Assembly: GCF_024281235.1 (NCBI RefSeq)
Contig: NZ_JAHWXY010000004.1
Coordinates: 1-64,000 of the forward strand
Source: Shinella daejeonensis
GTDB lineage: Bacteria; Pseudomonadota; Alphaproteobacteria; Rhizobiales; Rhizobiaceae
Direction of reading: 5' to 3'
DNA length: 64,000 nucleotides
The position numbers and the translations under genes were made by a program. Below, one piece after another: positions 27,621 to 35,850 of the stretch. Numbering within the stretch: position 1 is the stretch's first letter; each line of letters starts with the position of its first letter. The notes under the pieces are model-generated. The model saw only the letters and a list, made by a program, of their open reading frames with translations. It had not been told where the DNA came from and did not search any database.

Positions 27621-27660
27621 AGGGGCCGCGCGCTTGACAGAGTGCGCGGCCCCTTTATTT
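27621..27660 (+). terminator. Rho-independent terminator of ahcY
   Basis: An 11-bp stem AGGGGCCGCGC (27621-27631) / GCGCGGCCCCT (27644-27654) with a 12-nt loop is followed by TTATTT. It lies 28 bp after the ahcY stop. Confidence 0.85.
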
Positions 27661-27794
27661 GGCCCCGTCCCTTTCCGCCGATTCGGGAAACAAGTATCGT
27701 TTAACCAGTTGATTCGGCGTGCAGATGCGGATTCGTCACGTCGGATCGTATGTCTTGTCGATCATGCGGCAACCTGAACGGAGACATACCGGGG

Positions 27795-30347
27795 ATGATG
27801 TCTGGATTGAAACGAGGGGTGTCCGGACCCGCCGACGGCGAACCGGAACAAGACAGGCCGGTTCATATCGGCGCATGGACGGGGAAGGCCATACGGGCAC
27901 TCTTCGGCAAGCGGCACGGGCGGTTTCTCACGCTTCTCGCGACGGGTTCGGCGCTGGCCGGCCTTGCCGGTCCGGCCTATGCCGCGGCCGGCGGCCGCTA
28001 CCTTGCGACCGGCGAGATCGTCACGTTCTCCATGGCGCTCGGCGTGCTTTCGGCCGCCATGGTCTGCGCCATCTGGATGGTGCGCCAGCGCGGCCGCATG
28101 GAGGCCGAAAACCGTGATCTCAAGACGCATCTTTCCGACGCCCGCCACAATATTTCCCGCCTGCAAGCGCTGATCGGCGACAAGAACCGGCGCATCGTCG
28201 TCTGGGACGGCCTGTCGCAGCGGCCGGAATTCCTCGGCCAGTTGCCGCCCGAGACCGGGGCGCCGGCGGCCGACCGCGATTTTCTCGCCTTCGGACGCTG
28301 GCTGAAGCCGACCGCCGCCGCCGAGATCGAAAGGGCCATCGAGAAACTGCGCTCGCAGGCCCAGAGCTTCGACCTCATCGTCGAGACGACGCGCGGCGAA
28401 ATCCTCGAAACGCAGGGGCGCGTTTCCGGCGGGCAGGCCTTCCTCCGCTTCGTCGCCCTCAACAACCTGCGGGCCGAAGCGGCCGAACTCAGGATCGAGC
28501 GGGACCGGCTTTCCTCCGCGCTCGCCACATTGCAGGGCCTGCTCGACCAGATCGGCCTGCCGGTCTGGCAGCGCGGCCCCGACGGCGCCCTCGTCTGGGT
28601 CAACCGGGCCTATGGCGAGGCCGTGGAGGCCGGCGACGCGGAAATCGCCGTCCACGAGAACCGCGAGCTGCTGCCGACCGTGACACGGGAGAAGATCCGC
28701 GCCACCAGCACCTGCGATATACCGTTCCGCGACAAGGTCTCGACGGTCGTGCACGGCAACCGCAGCTTCTTCGACGTGGTCGACGCCCGCACGCCGCAGG
28801 GATCGGCCGGCATCGCCATCAATGTCTCCGATGTCGAGGCCGTGCGCGAGGAACTGGCGCGCACCCTGAAGAGCCACGCGGAAACGCTGGATCATCTCGC
28901 GACGCCGGTGGCCATTTTCGACGGCGACCAGCGCCTGCAATTCTACAATCAGGCGTTCCTCGGGCTGTGGACGCTGGAGACCGCCTTCCTCGAAAGCAAG
29001 CCCGGCAACGGCGAGATCCTGGAACGCCTGCGCGCCGCCGGCCAGCTGCCGGAACCGCTCAACTGGAAGCAGTGGAAGGAAAACGCCCTTTCCGTCTACC
29101 GGGCGATCGACACCCAGACCGACCTCTGGCACCTGCCGAACGGCCAGACGTTGCGTGTCTTCGCCACCGCGCGGCCGCAGGGCGGCGCCACCTGGGTGTT
29201 CGAGAACCTCACCGAAAAGGTGGATCTCGAAACGCGCTACAACACGCTGGTGCAGGTGCAGGACGAGACGATCGACCATCTTGCCGAAGGGGTGGCGGTG
29301 TTCAGCCCGGACGGTCGTATCCGCCTGTCCAATCCGGCCTTCCGCGCGCTCTGGGGCATCAGCGAGGCCCAGGCGAAATCCGGCACCCATATCCGGGCGA
29401 TCGAGCAGGCCTGCGCGCCTTCCTACGACCGGCCGGACGGCTGGAAGCAATTTGCCCATATCATCACCAGCTTCGACGACGAACGGCCCGGCTGCCAGGG
29501 GGTTCTGGAGCTTCATACCGGCCTGATCCTCGATTTCGCCGTCATCCCGCTGTCCAACGCCCAGACCATGCTGACCTTCGTCAACGTCACCGACAGCGTG
29601 CGTGTCAGCCGCGCGCTGACCGAGAAGAACGAGGCGTTGCAGAAGGCCGACGCGCTGAAGAACGACTTCGTCCAGCATGTGTCCTATGAGTTGCGCTCGC
29701 CGCTCACCAACATCATCGGCTTCGCCGAGCTGCTCAAGACCCCCACGATCGGCGACCTGACGGATCGGCAGGCCGAATATGTCGATCATATCGCCACGTC
29801 CTCGGCACTGCTGCTGACGATCGTCAACGACATTCTCGATCTTGCGACGGTGGATGCCGGAATCATGCGGCTCGACCATGAGACCATCCTCCTCGCCGGC
29901 CTCATCGACGAGGTGTCACAGCAATTCACCGAGCGCCTGCGTGAAAGCCACGTCACGCTGGAGATCGCCACGCCGGCCGATTTCGGCACCATCGTCGCCG
30001 ACCGGCAGCGCCTGAAGCAGATCCTCGTAAAGCTGCTCGGCAATGCCGCCAATTTCGCGCCCGAAGGCAGCGCCATCCGGCTGCGGTGCTGGCGGGAAGG
30101 CAGCGACCTGCTTTTCACCGTTTCCGACCTCGGTCCCGGCATTCCCCAGGACGTGCTGAAGACGGTCTTCAACCGCTTCGAAAGCCACGGCGGCCACGGC
30201 GGCGCGGGCCTCGGCCTGTCCATCGTTGAAAGTTTCGTCAGCCTGCATCACGGCACCGTCACCATCGACAGCCGCGAAGGACGGGGAACGGACGTCACCT
30301 GCCGCATTCCTTCCGCGCCCCTGCCGGCGATCGCCGCCGCGGAATAA
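27795..30347 (+). CDS. divL: DivL-type tyrosine pseudokinase
   Basis: An 850-aa membrane-anchored PAS-rich sensor. Hydrophobic stretches near the N-terminus (LLATGSALAGLAGPAYA and FSMALGVLSAAMVCAIW) precede a coiled region and three PAS-like modules. The DHp H-box reads HVSYELRSPLTNI: tyrosine (codon 29685-29687, residue 631) replaces the phospho-acceptor histidine, the hallmark of DivL, which controls CckA-CtrA cell-cycle signalling in alphaproteobacteria. The ATPase part keeps LLGNAANFAPEG, SDLGPGIP and GAGLGLSIVES. The start is uncertain among 27750, 27795 and 27798. It lies 4 bp before tsaE. Confidence 0.88.
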   Translation: MMSGLKRGVSGPADGEPEQDRPVHIGAWTGKAIRALFGKRHGRFLTLLATGSALAGLAGPAYAAAGGRYLATGEIVTFSMALGVLSAAMVCAIWMVRQRGRMEAENRDLKTHLSDARHNISRLQALIGDKNRRIVVWDGLSQRPEFLGQLPPETGAPAADRDFLAFGRWLKPTAAAEIERAIEKLRSQAQSFDLIVETTRGEILETQGRVSGGQAFLRFVALNNLRAEAAELRIERDRLSSALATLQGLLDQIGLPVWQRGPDGALVWVNRAYGEAVEAGDAEIAVHENRELLPTVTREKIRATSTCDIPFRDKVSTVVHGNRSFFDVVDARTPQGSAGIAINVSDVEAVREELARTLKSHAETLDHLATPVAIFDGDQRLQFYNQAFLGLWTLETAFLESKPGNGEILERLRAAGQLPEPLNWKQWKENALSVYRAIDTQTDLWHLPNGQTLRVFATARPQGGATWVFENLTEKVDLETRYNTLVQVQDETIDHLAEGVAVFSPDGRIRLSNPAFRALWGISEAQAKSGTHIRAIEQACAPSYDRPDGWKQFAHIITSFDDERPGCQGVLELHTGLILDFAVIPLSNAQTMLTFVNVTDSVRVSRALTEKNEALQKADALKNDFVQHVSYELRSPLTNIIGFAELLKTPTIGDLTDRQAEYVDHIATSSALLLTIVNDILDLATVDAGIMRLDHETILLAGLIDEVSQQFTERLRESHVTLEIATPADFGTIVADRQRLKQILVKLLGNAANFAPEGSAIRLRCWREGSDLLFTVSDLGPGIPQDVLKTVFNRFESHGGHGGAGLGLSIVESFVSLHHGTVTIDSREGRGTDVTCRIPSAPLPAIAAAE

Positions 30348-30351
30348 CCCG

Positions 30352-31851
30352 ATGACGGACGGCTCCCTCTACCTGCCGGACGAGGCCGCCACGATCCGCT
30401 TCGGCGAGGATCTGGCGCGGGCGCTGCGTGCCGGCGACTATGTGGCGCTGCACGGCGATCTCGGCGCCGGAAAATCGACCCTTGCCCGCGCGGTGATCCG
30501 CGCGCTGGCCGGCGACGACGGGCTGGAGGTGCCGAGCCCGACCTTCACGCTCGTTCAGAGCTACGCGCTCGATCCGCCCGTCGCCCATTTCGACCTCTAT
30601 CGCATCGCCGATGCCGCCGAGCTTGACGAACTCGGCTTCGACGAAGCCCTTGCGGACGGTATCTGCCTCGTCGAATGGCCGGAAAAAGGCGAAGGCGTGC
30701 TGCCGGCGAAAGGGATCGCCCTGCACGTCCGGCACGAGGGCGACGGTCGGCGCATCGAGATCGAGGCGACCGGTTCCGCGCAGCTGCGTATCCGCCGCTC
30801 GCTCGGCATCCGCGACTTCCTCCGCAAGGCCGGCCATCCGGAAGCAAAACGGCGGCATCTGACGGGCGACGCCTCGACGCGGGCCTACGAGCGGATCGAT
30901 GCCGGCATGCAGCACTTCGTTCTGATGGACGCGCCCCGCCATCCGCCGGGACCGATCCTGGCGCAGGGAAAATACTATCAGCAGATCGCCCATATCGCCG
31001 AGGATGTTCAGCCTTTCATCGCGGTTGCCCGGCATCTTCGCGACCGCGGCCTGCGCGCGCCGGAGATCCATGCGGCCGATATCGAGCAGGGCCTCCTGCT
31101 GATGGAGGATCTCGGCGACGAAGGCATCCTCGACGCGGCCGGCGCGCCCGTTGCCGAACGTTACCGCGAAAGCGCCGCCTGCCTCGCGACGCTTCATTCC
31201 ACGCCGTTCCGGCGCGATCTGCCCGTGACCGGCGACAGTGTCCACCGGGTGCCGGACTTCGACCGTGACGCGATCCGCATCGAGGTGAGCCTGCTTGTCG
31301 ACTGGTATCTGCCCTGGAAGCGCGGACGCACGGCCAGCGACGCGGAGAGACGCGATTACAATGCGCTCTGGGACGCGCTGATCGACAGCCTTTCCGGGAG
31401 CGAGCACAATCTGCTGCTGCGCGATTTCCATTCGCCCAACATCCTGTGGCAACCTGCGGCCACCGGCACCGGCCGCGTCGGCCTCATCGATTTTCAGGAC
31501 GCCATGATCGGCCCGTCCGCCTATGATCTGGCGTCGCTGGCGCAGGACGCCCGCGTCGATCTTCCGCCGGCGCTTTCCGACGATCTGCTCGACCACTATC
31601 TTTCGCTGCGCGGGCGCGAGCCCGGTTTCGACCGCGAGCGGTTCCTGCGCGACTGGCACGTCATGGCGGCGCAGCGCAATTGCAAGCTCGTCGGCCTCTG
31701 GGTGCGGCTGATGCAACGGGACGGCAAGCCTCACTACATGCGCCATCTGCCGCGCACGATAAGGAATCTCGAACGGGCGCTTATCCATCCCGATCTCGCC
31801 CCCTTGCGCGACTGGTGCGGAAAGGCTGGAATCCTCGCGACCGAATCATGA
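30352..31851 (+). CDS. tsaE: TsaE fused to AmgK-like sugar kinase
   Basis: A 499-aa two-domain protein. Residues 1 to about 150 are TsaE, the ATPase of the t6A37 tRNA-modification complex, with Walker A GDLGAGKST (35-43), PSPTFTLVQ and HFDLYRI. Residues about 155-490 are an aminoglycoside-phosphotransferase-fold kinase with GDASTRAYERI (172-182), catalytic Asp358 and Asn363 in LLLRDFHSPNIL, and DFQD (380-383). GDASxRxY and the murU gene 85 bp downstream point to AmgK, the anomeric N-acetylmuramate kinase of wall recycling. The fusion recurs in rhizobia. It starts 4 bp after divL. Confidence 0.88.
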   Translation: MTDGSLYLPDEAATIRFGEDLARALRAGDYVALHGDLGAGKSTLARAVIRALAGDDGLEVPSPTFTLVQSYALDPPVAHFDLYRIADAAELDELGFDEALADGICLVEWPEKGEGVLPAKGIALHVRHEGDGRRIEIEATGSAQLRIRRSLGIRDFLRKAGHPEAKRRHLTGDASTRAYERIDAGMQHFVLMDAPRHPPGPILAQGKYYQQIAHIAEDVQPFIAVARHLRDRGLRAPEIHAADIEQGLLLMEDLGDEGILDAAGAPVAERYRESAACLATLHSTPFRRDLPVTGDSVHRVPDFDRDAIRIEVSLLVDWYLPWKRGRTASDAERRDYNALWDALIDSLSGSEHNLLLRDFHSPNILWQPAATGTGRVGLIDFQDAMIGPSAYDLASLAQDARVDLPPALSDDLLDHYLSLRGREPGFDRERFLRDWHVMAAQRNCKLVGLWVRLMQRDGKPHYMRHLPRTIRNLERALIHPDLAPLRDWCGKAGILATES

Positions 31852-31936
31852 GGATGCGGCCGGCGCGATTGCGGCGCAGAAGCGTTTCGCACTCTTGCCG
31901 GGTTTTGTCCTGTGGAGCCGGACGAAGGGGAACCGG

Positions 31937-32671
31937 ATGAAGATCGAAAACGCCATGGTGCTGGCCGCCGGGCTCGGGACCCGCCTCAGGCCCGTCACCG
32001 ACCGGATGCCGAAGCCGCTGGTGCCGGTCGCCGGCAAACCGATGATCGATTACGGGCTCGACGCGCTGGCGACGGCAGGCGTGCGGCGGGCCGTCGTCAA
32101 TGTACACCATTTCGCAGACCGGATGATCGCCCATCTCAAGGATCGCCGGGAACCTGAAATCCTGATCTCCGACGAGACCGGCCGACTGATGGATTCCGGT
32201 GGCGGGCTTGCCCGGGGCCTGACGCTTCTCGGCCGCGATCCGGTCTTCGTCATGAACGCCGATCTCTTCTGGATCGGCGAAAGAAAGGGCGCGCCGACCA
32301 ATCTGGAGCGCCTCGCCGCCGGGTTCGATCCGGCCCGCATGGATATGGCGATGCTCTGCGTCCGGCTTGCCGATACGACCGGCCACAACGGACGCAACGA
32401 TTTCTCGATGGACGGGGAAGGACGGCTCGTGCGCTATCGCGAGGGTGAAGGCACACCCGTCGTCTATGCCGGCGCGCTTGCGACGATGCCGGCCCTTCTC
32501 GACGACGCGCCGCCGGATCCCTTCAGCCTCAACATCTATTTCGACCGGGCGATCAAGGCCGGCCGGCTCCATGGCATCATGCTGGAGGGTCACTGGATCA
32601 CCGTCGGCACGCCGGAGGCGATCGAAGCCGCGGAAGCCGCCATCGCCGCCTTGCCGGACGCGGCAGCCTGA
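31937..32671 (+). CDS. murU: N-acetylmuramate-alpha-1-phosphate uridylyltransferase MurU
   Basis: A 244-aa nucleotidyltransferase. The N-terminal signature AMVLAAGLGTRLRPVTDRMPKPLVPV binds the nucleotide, and VFVMNADLFWIG holds the metal-binding Asp. With AmgK it makes UDP-MurNAc from recycled muramate, bypassing de novo synthesis and the fosfomycin-sensitive MurA step in bacteria that have it. The start MKIENAMVLAAG at 31937 is preceded by GGGGAACCGG. Mannose-1-phosphate guanylyltransferase relatives are the alternative, but context favours MurU. addB starts 2 bp after it. Confidence 0.87.
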   Translation: MKIENAMVLAAGLGTRLRPVTDRMPKPLVPVAGKPMIDYGLDALATAGVRRAVVNVHHFADRMIAHLKDRREPEILISDETGRLMDSGGGLARGLTLLGRDPVFVMNADLFWIGERKGAPTNLERLAAGFDPARMDMAMLCVRLADTTGHNGRNDFSMDGEGRLVRYREGEGTPVVYAGALATMPALLDDAPPDPFSLNIYFDRAIKAGRLHGIMLEGHWITVGTPEAIEAAEAAIAALPDAAA

Positions 32672-32673
32672 CG

Positions 32674-35600
32674 ATGCGCAAGGAAAGTCGCGTCCTGACC
32701 ATCCCGGCCGGCCTGCCCTTCCTCAGGACGGTGGCGCAGGCGCTGCTTTCCGGCGACCTCGTGTCCGGTTTTCGCCATGACCCGGCCGACCCGCTCGCAC
32801 TGGCGGATGTCACCGTCTATGTGCCGACCCGGCGCGCGGCGCGGGTGCTGCGTTCGGAATTCGTCGATCTTCTCGGCGGGCGCTCGGCCATCCTGCCGGT
32901 CATTCGCCCGCTTGGCGAAACCGACGACGACAGCGGCTTCTTCGACGAGACCGCACCGGCGCTCCTCGATATGGCGGAGCCGCTGTCCGGCCCGATACGG
33001 CTCATCGAGCTTGCGCGCCTGATCCTCGCCTGGCGCAACCGCCTGCCGGCCGCCATCACCGCCGTCCATGCGGAAAGCCCGCTCGTCGCGCCCGCAAGCC
33101 CCGCCGACGCGATCTGGCTTGCCCGCAACCTCGCCGAGATCATCGATGCGATGGAGACGGAGGAACTGGACTGGAGCGCGCTCGACCGGCTGGATATCTC
33201 CGGCCACGCGCTCTGGTGGCAGCTGACCGCCGAATTCCTGAAGATCGCCAGTGAATACTGGCCGGCGCGCCTTGCCGAGCTTAACCGCTCCTCGCCTTCG
33301 CTCCGGCGCAATGCGACGCTTCATGCGGAAACCGAACGCTACCGTCGGGCTCCGCCGTCCGGCCCCGTGGTGATCGCCGGATCGACCGGCTCGATCCCCG
33401 CCACCGCCGGGCTCATCGCGGCCGTCGCGCGGCTGCCGCACGGCGCGGTCATCCTGCCCGGCCTCGACCGCACCATGTCGCAGGACGAATGGCGGCTCGT
33501 CGGCCGGCAGGCGAAGACGGAGGGATCGCCTGGAAACGATCCGACGGCGCGCAGCCATCCGCAATACGGGCTCCACCGTCTTCTCGAACGCATGGGATGC
33601 CACCGTGACGACGTGCAGACACTCGGCAGTCCGTCCGACGATCTGGAGGAACGCGCAGCAGTCTTCTCCAGCGCCTTCCTGCCAGCCCAGGCCACCGCCG
33701 GCTGGAGCGCGGTGCGATCGGCTCTCGATTCCGCTCGCGTCGAGGCGGCTTTCCGCGATGTCGCCCTGGTCGAGGCGGCGAACGAGCGCGAAGAGGCCAT
33801 GACCATCGCGATCGCGCTGCGGCTGGCGCTGGAGGACGGCGAGGAGGCGCAAGCCGCGCTGATCACCCCCGACCGCAAGCTCGCGCGCCGGGTCGCCGCG
33901 GAACTGGCGCGCTTCGGCATCGAGGCGGACGATTCGGCCGGTACGCCGCTCCTTTCCACACCGCAGGGCACGCTGCTCCGGCTTCTCGTCGAAACGACGC
34001 TGCGGCCGGGCGATCCGGTGCCTCTCGTCGCCCTTCTCAAGCATCCACTGGCCCGGCTGGGTCTTTCCGGCGCCGACATGCGCCAGGCGGCGGCGGCGCT
34101 GGAACTGCTGGCGCTTCGCGGCGGCACGGGTACGATCGACGTCGGCACGCTCGAAGAGCTGCTGGACACGGCGCTTGCGGCGCAGGCCGGCGACCGGCAT
34201 CCGCCAGCCTGGCGCTCGGCGCTGCCGGCGCAGGCCGCCGGTCAGGCCCGTGATCTGGCGCGCCGTCTTGCCGCCGCCGTGGAGCCGCTGGCCGGCGCAC
34301 TCGTCCATGAGGGAGGAACCGCCCGCCGCCTCGCCACGAAAAGACCGCTCTCCGACTGGGCGGAGCGGAGCGGACGGGCGCTGGAGGCCATCGCCGTCGA
34401 CACGGAGGGAAACCTCGCGGCGCTCTGGTCCGGCGAGGCCGGTGACGCGCTTGCGAGCCTGTTGCGCAGCGTGATCGAGACCGACGGGCAGATCGAGGCG
34501 AACGGCCCGCAATGGTGTGATATCGTGGATGCGCTGGGTGCAAGCGAAAGCGTCAAGCCGCGTTCGATGCGCCATCCGCGCGTCTTCATCTTCGGCGCGC
34601 TCGAATCGCGCCTCCAGAGCGTCGATACGGTGGTGATCGGCGGCCTCAACGAGGGCGTCTGGCCCGGCCCGACGAAGAACGACGCTTTTCTTTCCCGCAT
34701 CATGAAGGTGGATATCGGACTGGAGCCGCCGGAGCGGCGCATCGGCCAGCTCGGCCACGACCTCCAGATGGCGGTCGGAACGCGCAAGCTTTTGATGACG
34801 AGGGCGCTACGCAGCGGCACAGCACCGACCGTCGCCTCCCGCTGGCTGCAACGCCTTCTCGCCGTCGGCGGCCGGACGCTCGGCGATGACCTGCGGGCGC
34901 GCGGCCGCCGGCTGATCGACTGGGCCGATACGCTGGACAAGGCAACCCCGGTTCCGGTCGCAAGCAGACCCGCGCCGCATCCGCCGGCGGAGCTGCAACC
35001 ACGCAAATACTCCTTCAGCGAGATCGGGCGGCTGCGGCGCGATCCCTATGCGATCTACGCCCGCCATATCCTGCGCCTCCACCCGGTGGCCCCCTTCAAT
35101 CTCGATCCCGGCCCCGCCGAACGCGGCCTCCTCTATCACCGCATCGTCGACCGCTTCGTGCGCGAGGACGGAAGCGGCGAGCCTTTGTCCCGCATCGCGC
35201 GCATCGTCCGGGAGGAGTTCGACGCCGCCCTTCTGCCGCTGCACATCGACGCGGTCTGGCGGCCGCGCTTTTCCGCCGTCGCCCGCGCCTTCGTCGACTG
35301 GCATGAAAAGCGCGCGCCGGACGTGCAGGAATGCCTGACGGAAGTTCCCGCCGCGCTCGATCTGTCGGTCGGCGGCATCCGGCTCACCGGCGTCGCCGAC
35401 CGCATAGACATGCTTTGCGGCGGCGGTGCGGACCTCATCGACTACAAGACCGGCAGCAATCCCTCGCTGAGGGTGGCCCGGTCGCTGCTCGATCCGCAGC
35501 TCGCGCTCGAGGCGGCGGCGCTGCGCCGGGGCGCATTCCGGGGCGTCGGCAATCATGAGCCGGCGAACCTTCTCTATGTCCGCCTCAAGCCCGGCGAGCG

Positions 35601-35850
35601 CTTCGACGTCGACCAGGTCAACAGCGGAGGAGCGAAAGCCGCGAAGGAGACCAGATCCGCCGCCGAACTCGGCGAAGAGGCGCTGTCGGAGCTGGAAAAA
35701 CTGCTGACCGGGCTGATCGAGGGGCGCTACGGCTTCGCCTCCCGGCTGATCCCGGAGCAGGAACGGGACTATGGCGGCGAATACGATCATCTGGCGCGCG
35801 TCGCCGAATGGTCGTCTGCGGAAGGTGGCGGGGAGGATGAGGATGGGTGA
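32674..35850 (+). CDS. addB: Double-strand break repair protein AddB
   Basis: A 1058-aa subunit of the AddAB helicase-nuclease that resects DNA ends for RecA loading. It has a degenerate helicase-like N-terminal two thirds (VYVPTRRAARVLRSEF near 45-60) and a C-terminal PD-(D/E)xK nuclease domain. The latter shows KYSFSEIGRLRRDPYAIYARHIL, HRIVDRFV, and LIDYKTGSNPSL as the DxK core. It starts 2 bp after murU, and its last 8 bases overlap addA. The length suits the alphaproteobacterial AddB type. Confidence 0.94.
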   Translation: MRKESRVLTIPAGLPFLRTVAQALLSGDLVSGFRHDPADPLALADVTVYVPTRRAARVLRSEFVDLLGGRSAILPVIRPLGETDDDSGFFDETAPALLDMAEPLSGPIRLIELARLILAWRNRLPAAITAVHAESPLVAPASPADAIWLARNLAEIIDAMETEELDWSALDRLDISGHALWWQLTAEFLKIASEYWPARLAELNRSSPSLRRNATLHAETERYRRAPPSGPVVIAGSTGSIPATAGLIAAVARLPHGAVILPGLDRTMSQDEWRLVGRQAKTEGSPGNDPTARSHPQYGLHRLLERMGCHRDDVQTLGSPSDDLEERAAVFSSAFLPAQATAGWSAVRSALDSARVEAAFRDVALVEAANEREEAMTIAIALRLALEDGEEAQAALITPDRKLARRVAAELARFGIEADDSAGTPLLSTPQGTLLRLLVETTLRPGDPVPLVALLKHPLARLGLSGADMRQAAAALELLALRGGTGTIDVGTLEELLDTALAAQAGDRHPPAWRSALPAQAAGQARDLARRLAAAVEPLAGALVHEGGTARRLATKRPLSDWAERSGRALEAIAVDTEGNLAALWSGEAGDALASLLRSVIETDGQIEANGPQWCDIVDALGASESVKPRSMRHPRVFIFGALESRLQSVDTVVIGGLNEGVWPGPTKNDAFLSRIMKVDIGLEPPERRIGQLGHDLQMAVGTRKLLMTRALRSGTAPTVASRWLQRLLAVGGRTLGDDLRARGRRLIDWADTLDKATPVPVASRPAPHPPAELQPRKYSFSEIGRLRRDPYAIYARHILRLHPVAPFNLDPGPAERGLLYHRIVDRFVREDGSGEPLSRIARIVREEFDAALLPLHIDAVWRPRFSAVARAFVDWHEKRAPDVQECLTEVPAALDLSVGGIRLTGVADRIDMLCGGGADLIDYKTGSNPSLRVARSLLDPQLALEAAALRRGAFRGVGNHEPANLLYVRLKPGERFDVDQVNSGGAKAAKETRSAAELGEEALSELEKLLTGLIEGRYGFASRLIPEQERDYGGEYDHLARVAEWSSAEGGGEDEDG

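Noticed and set aside
29685-29687. Tyrosine codon in the kinase H-box as a sequencing error
   Set aside because: The TAT codon sits in an otherwise perfect H-box, and the whole protein has DivL architecture, where tyrosine is expected.
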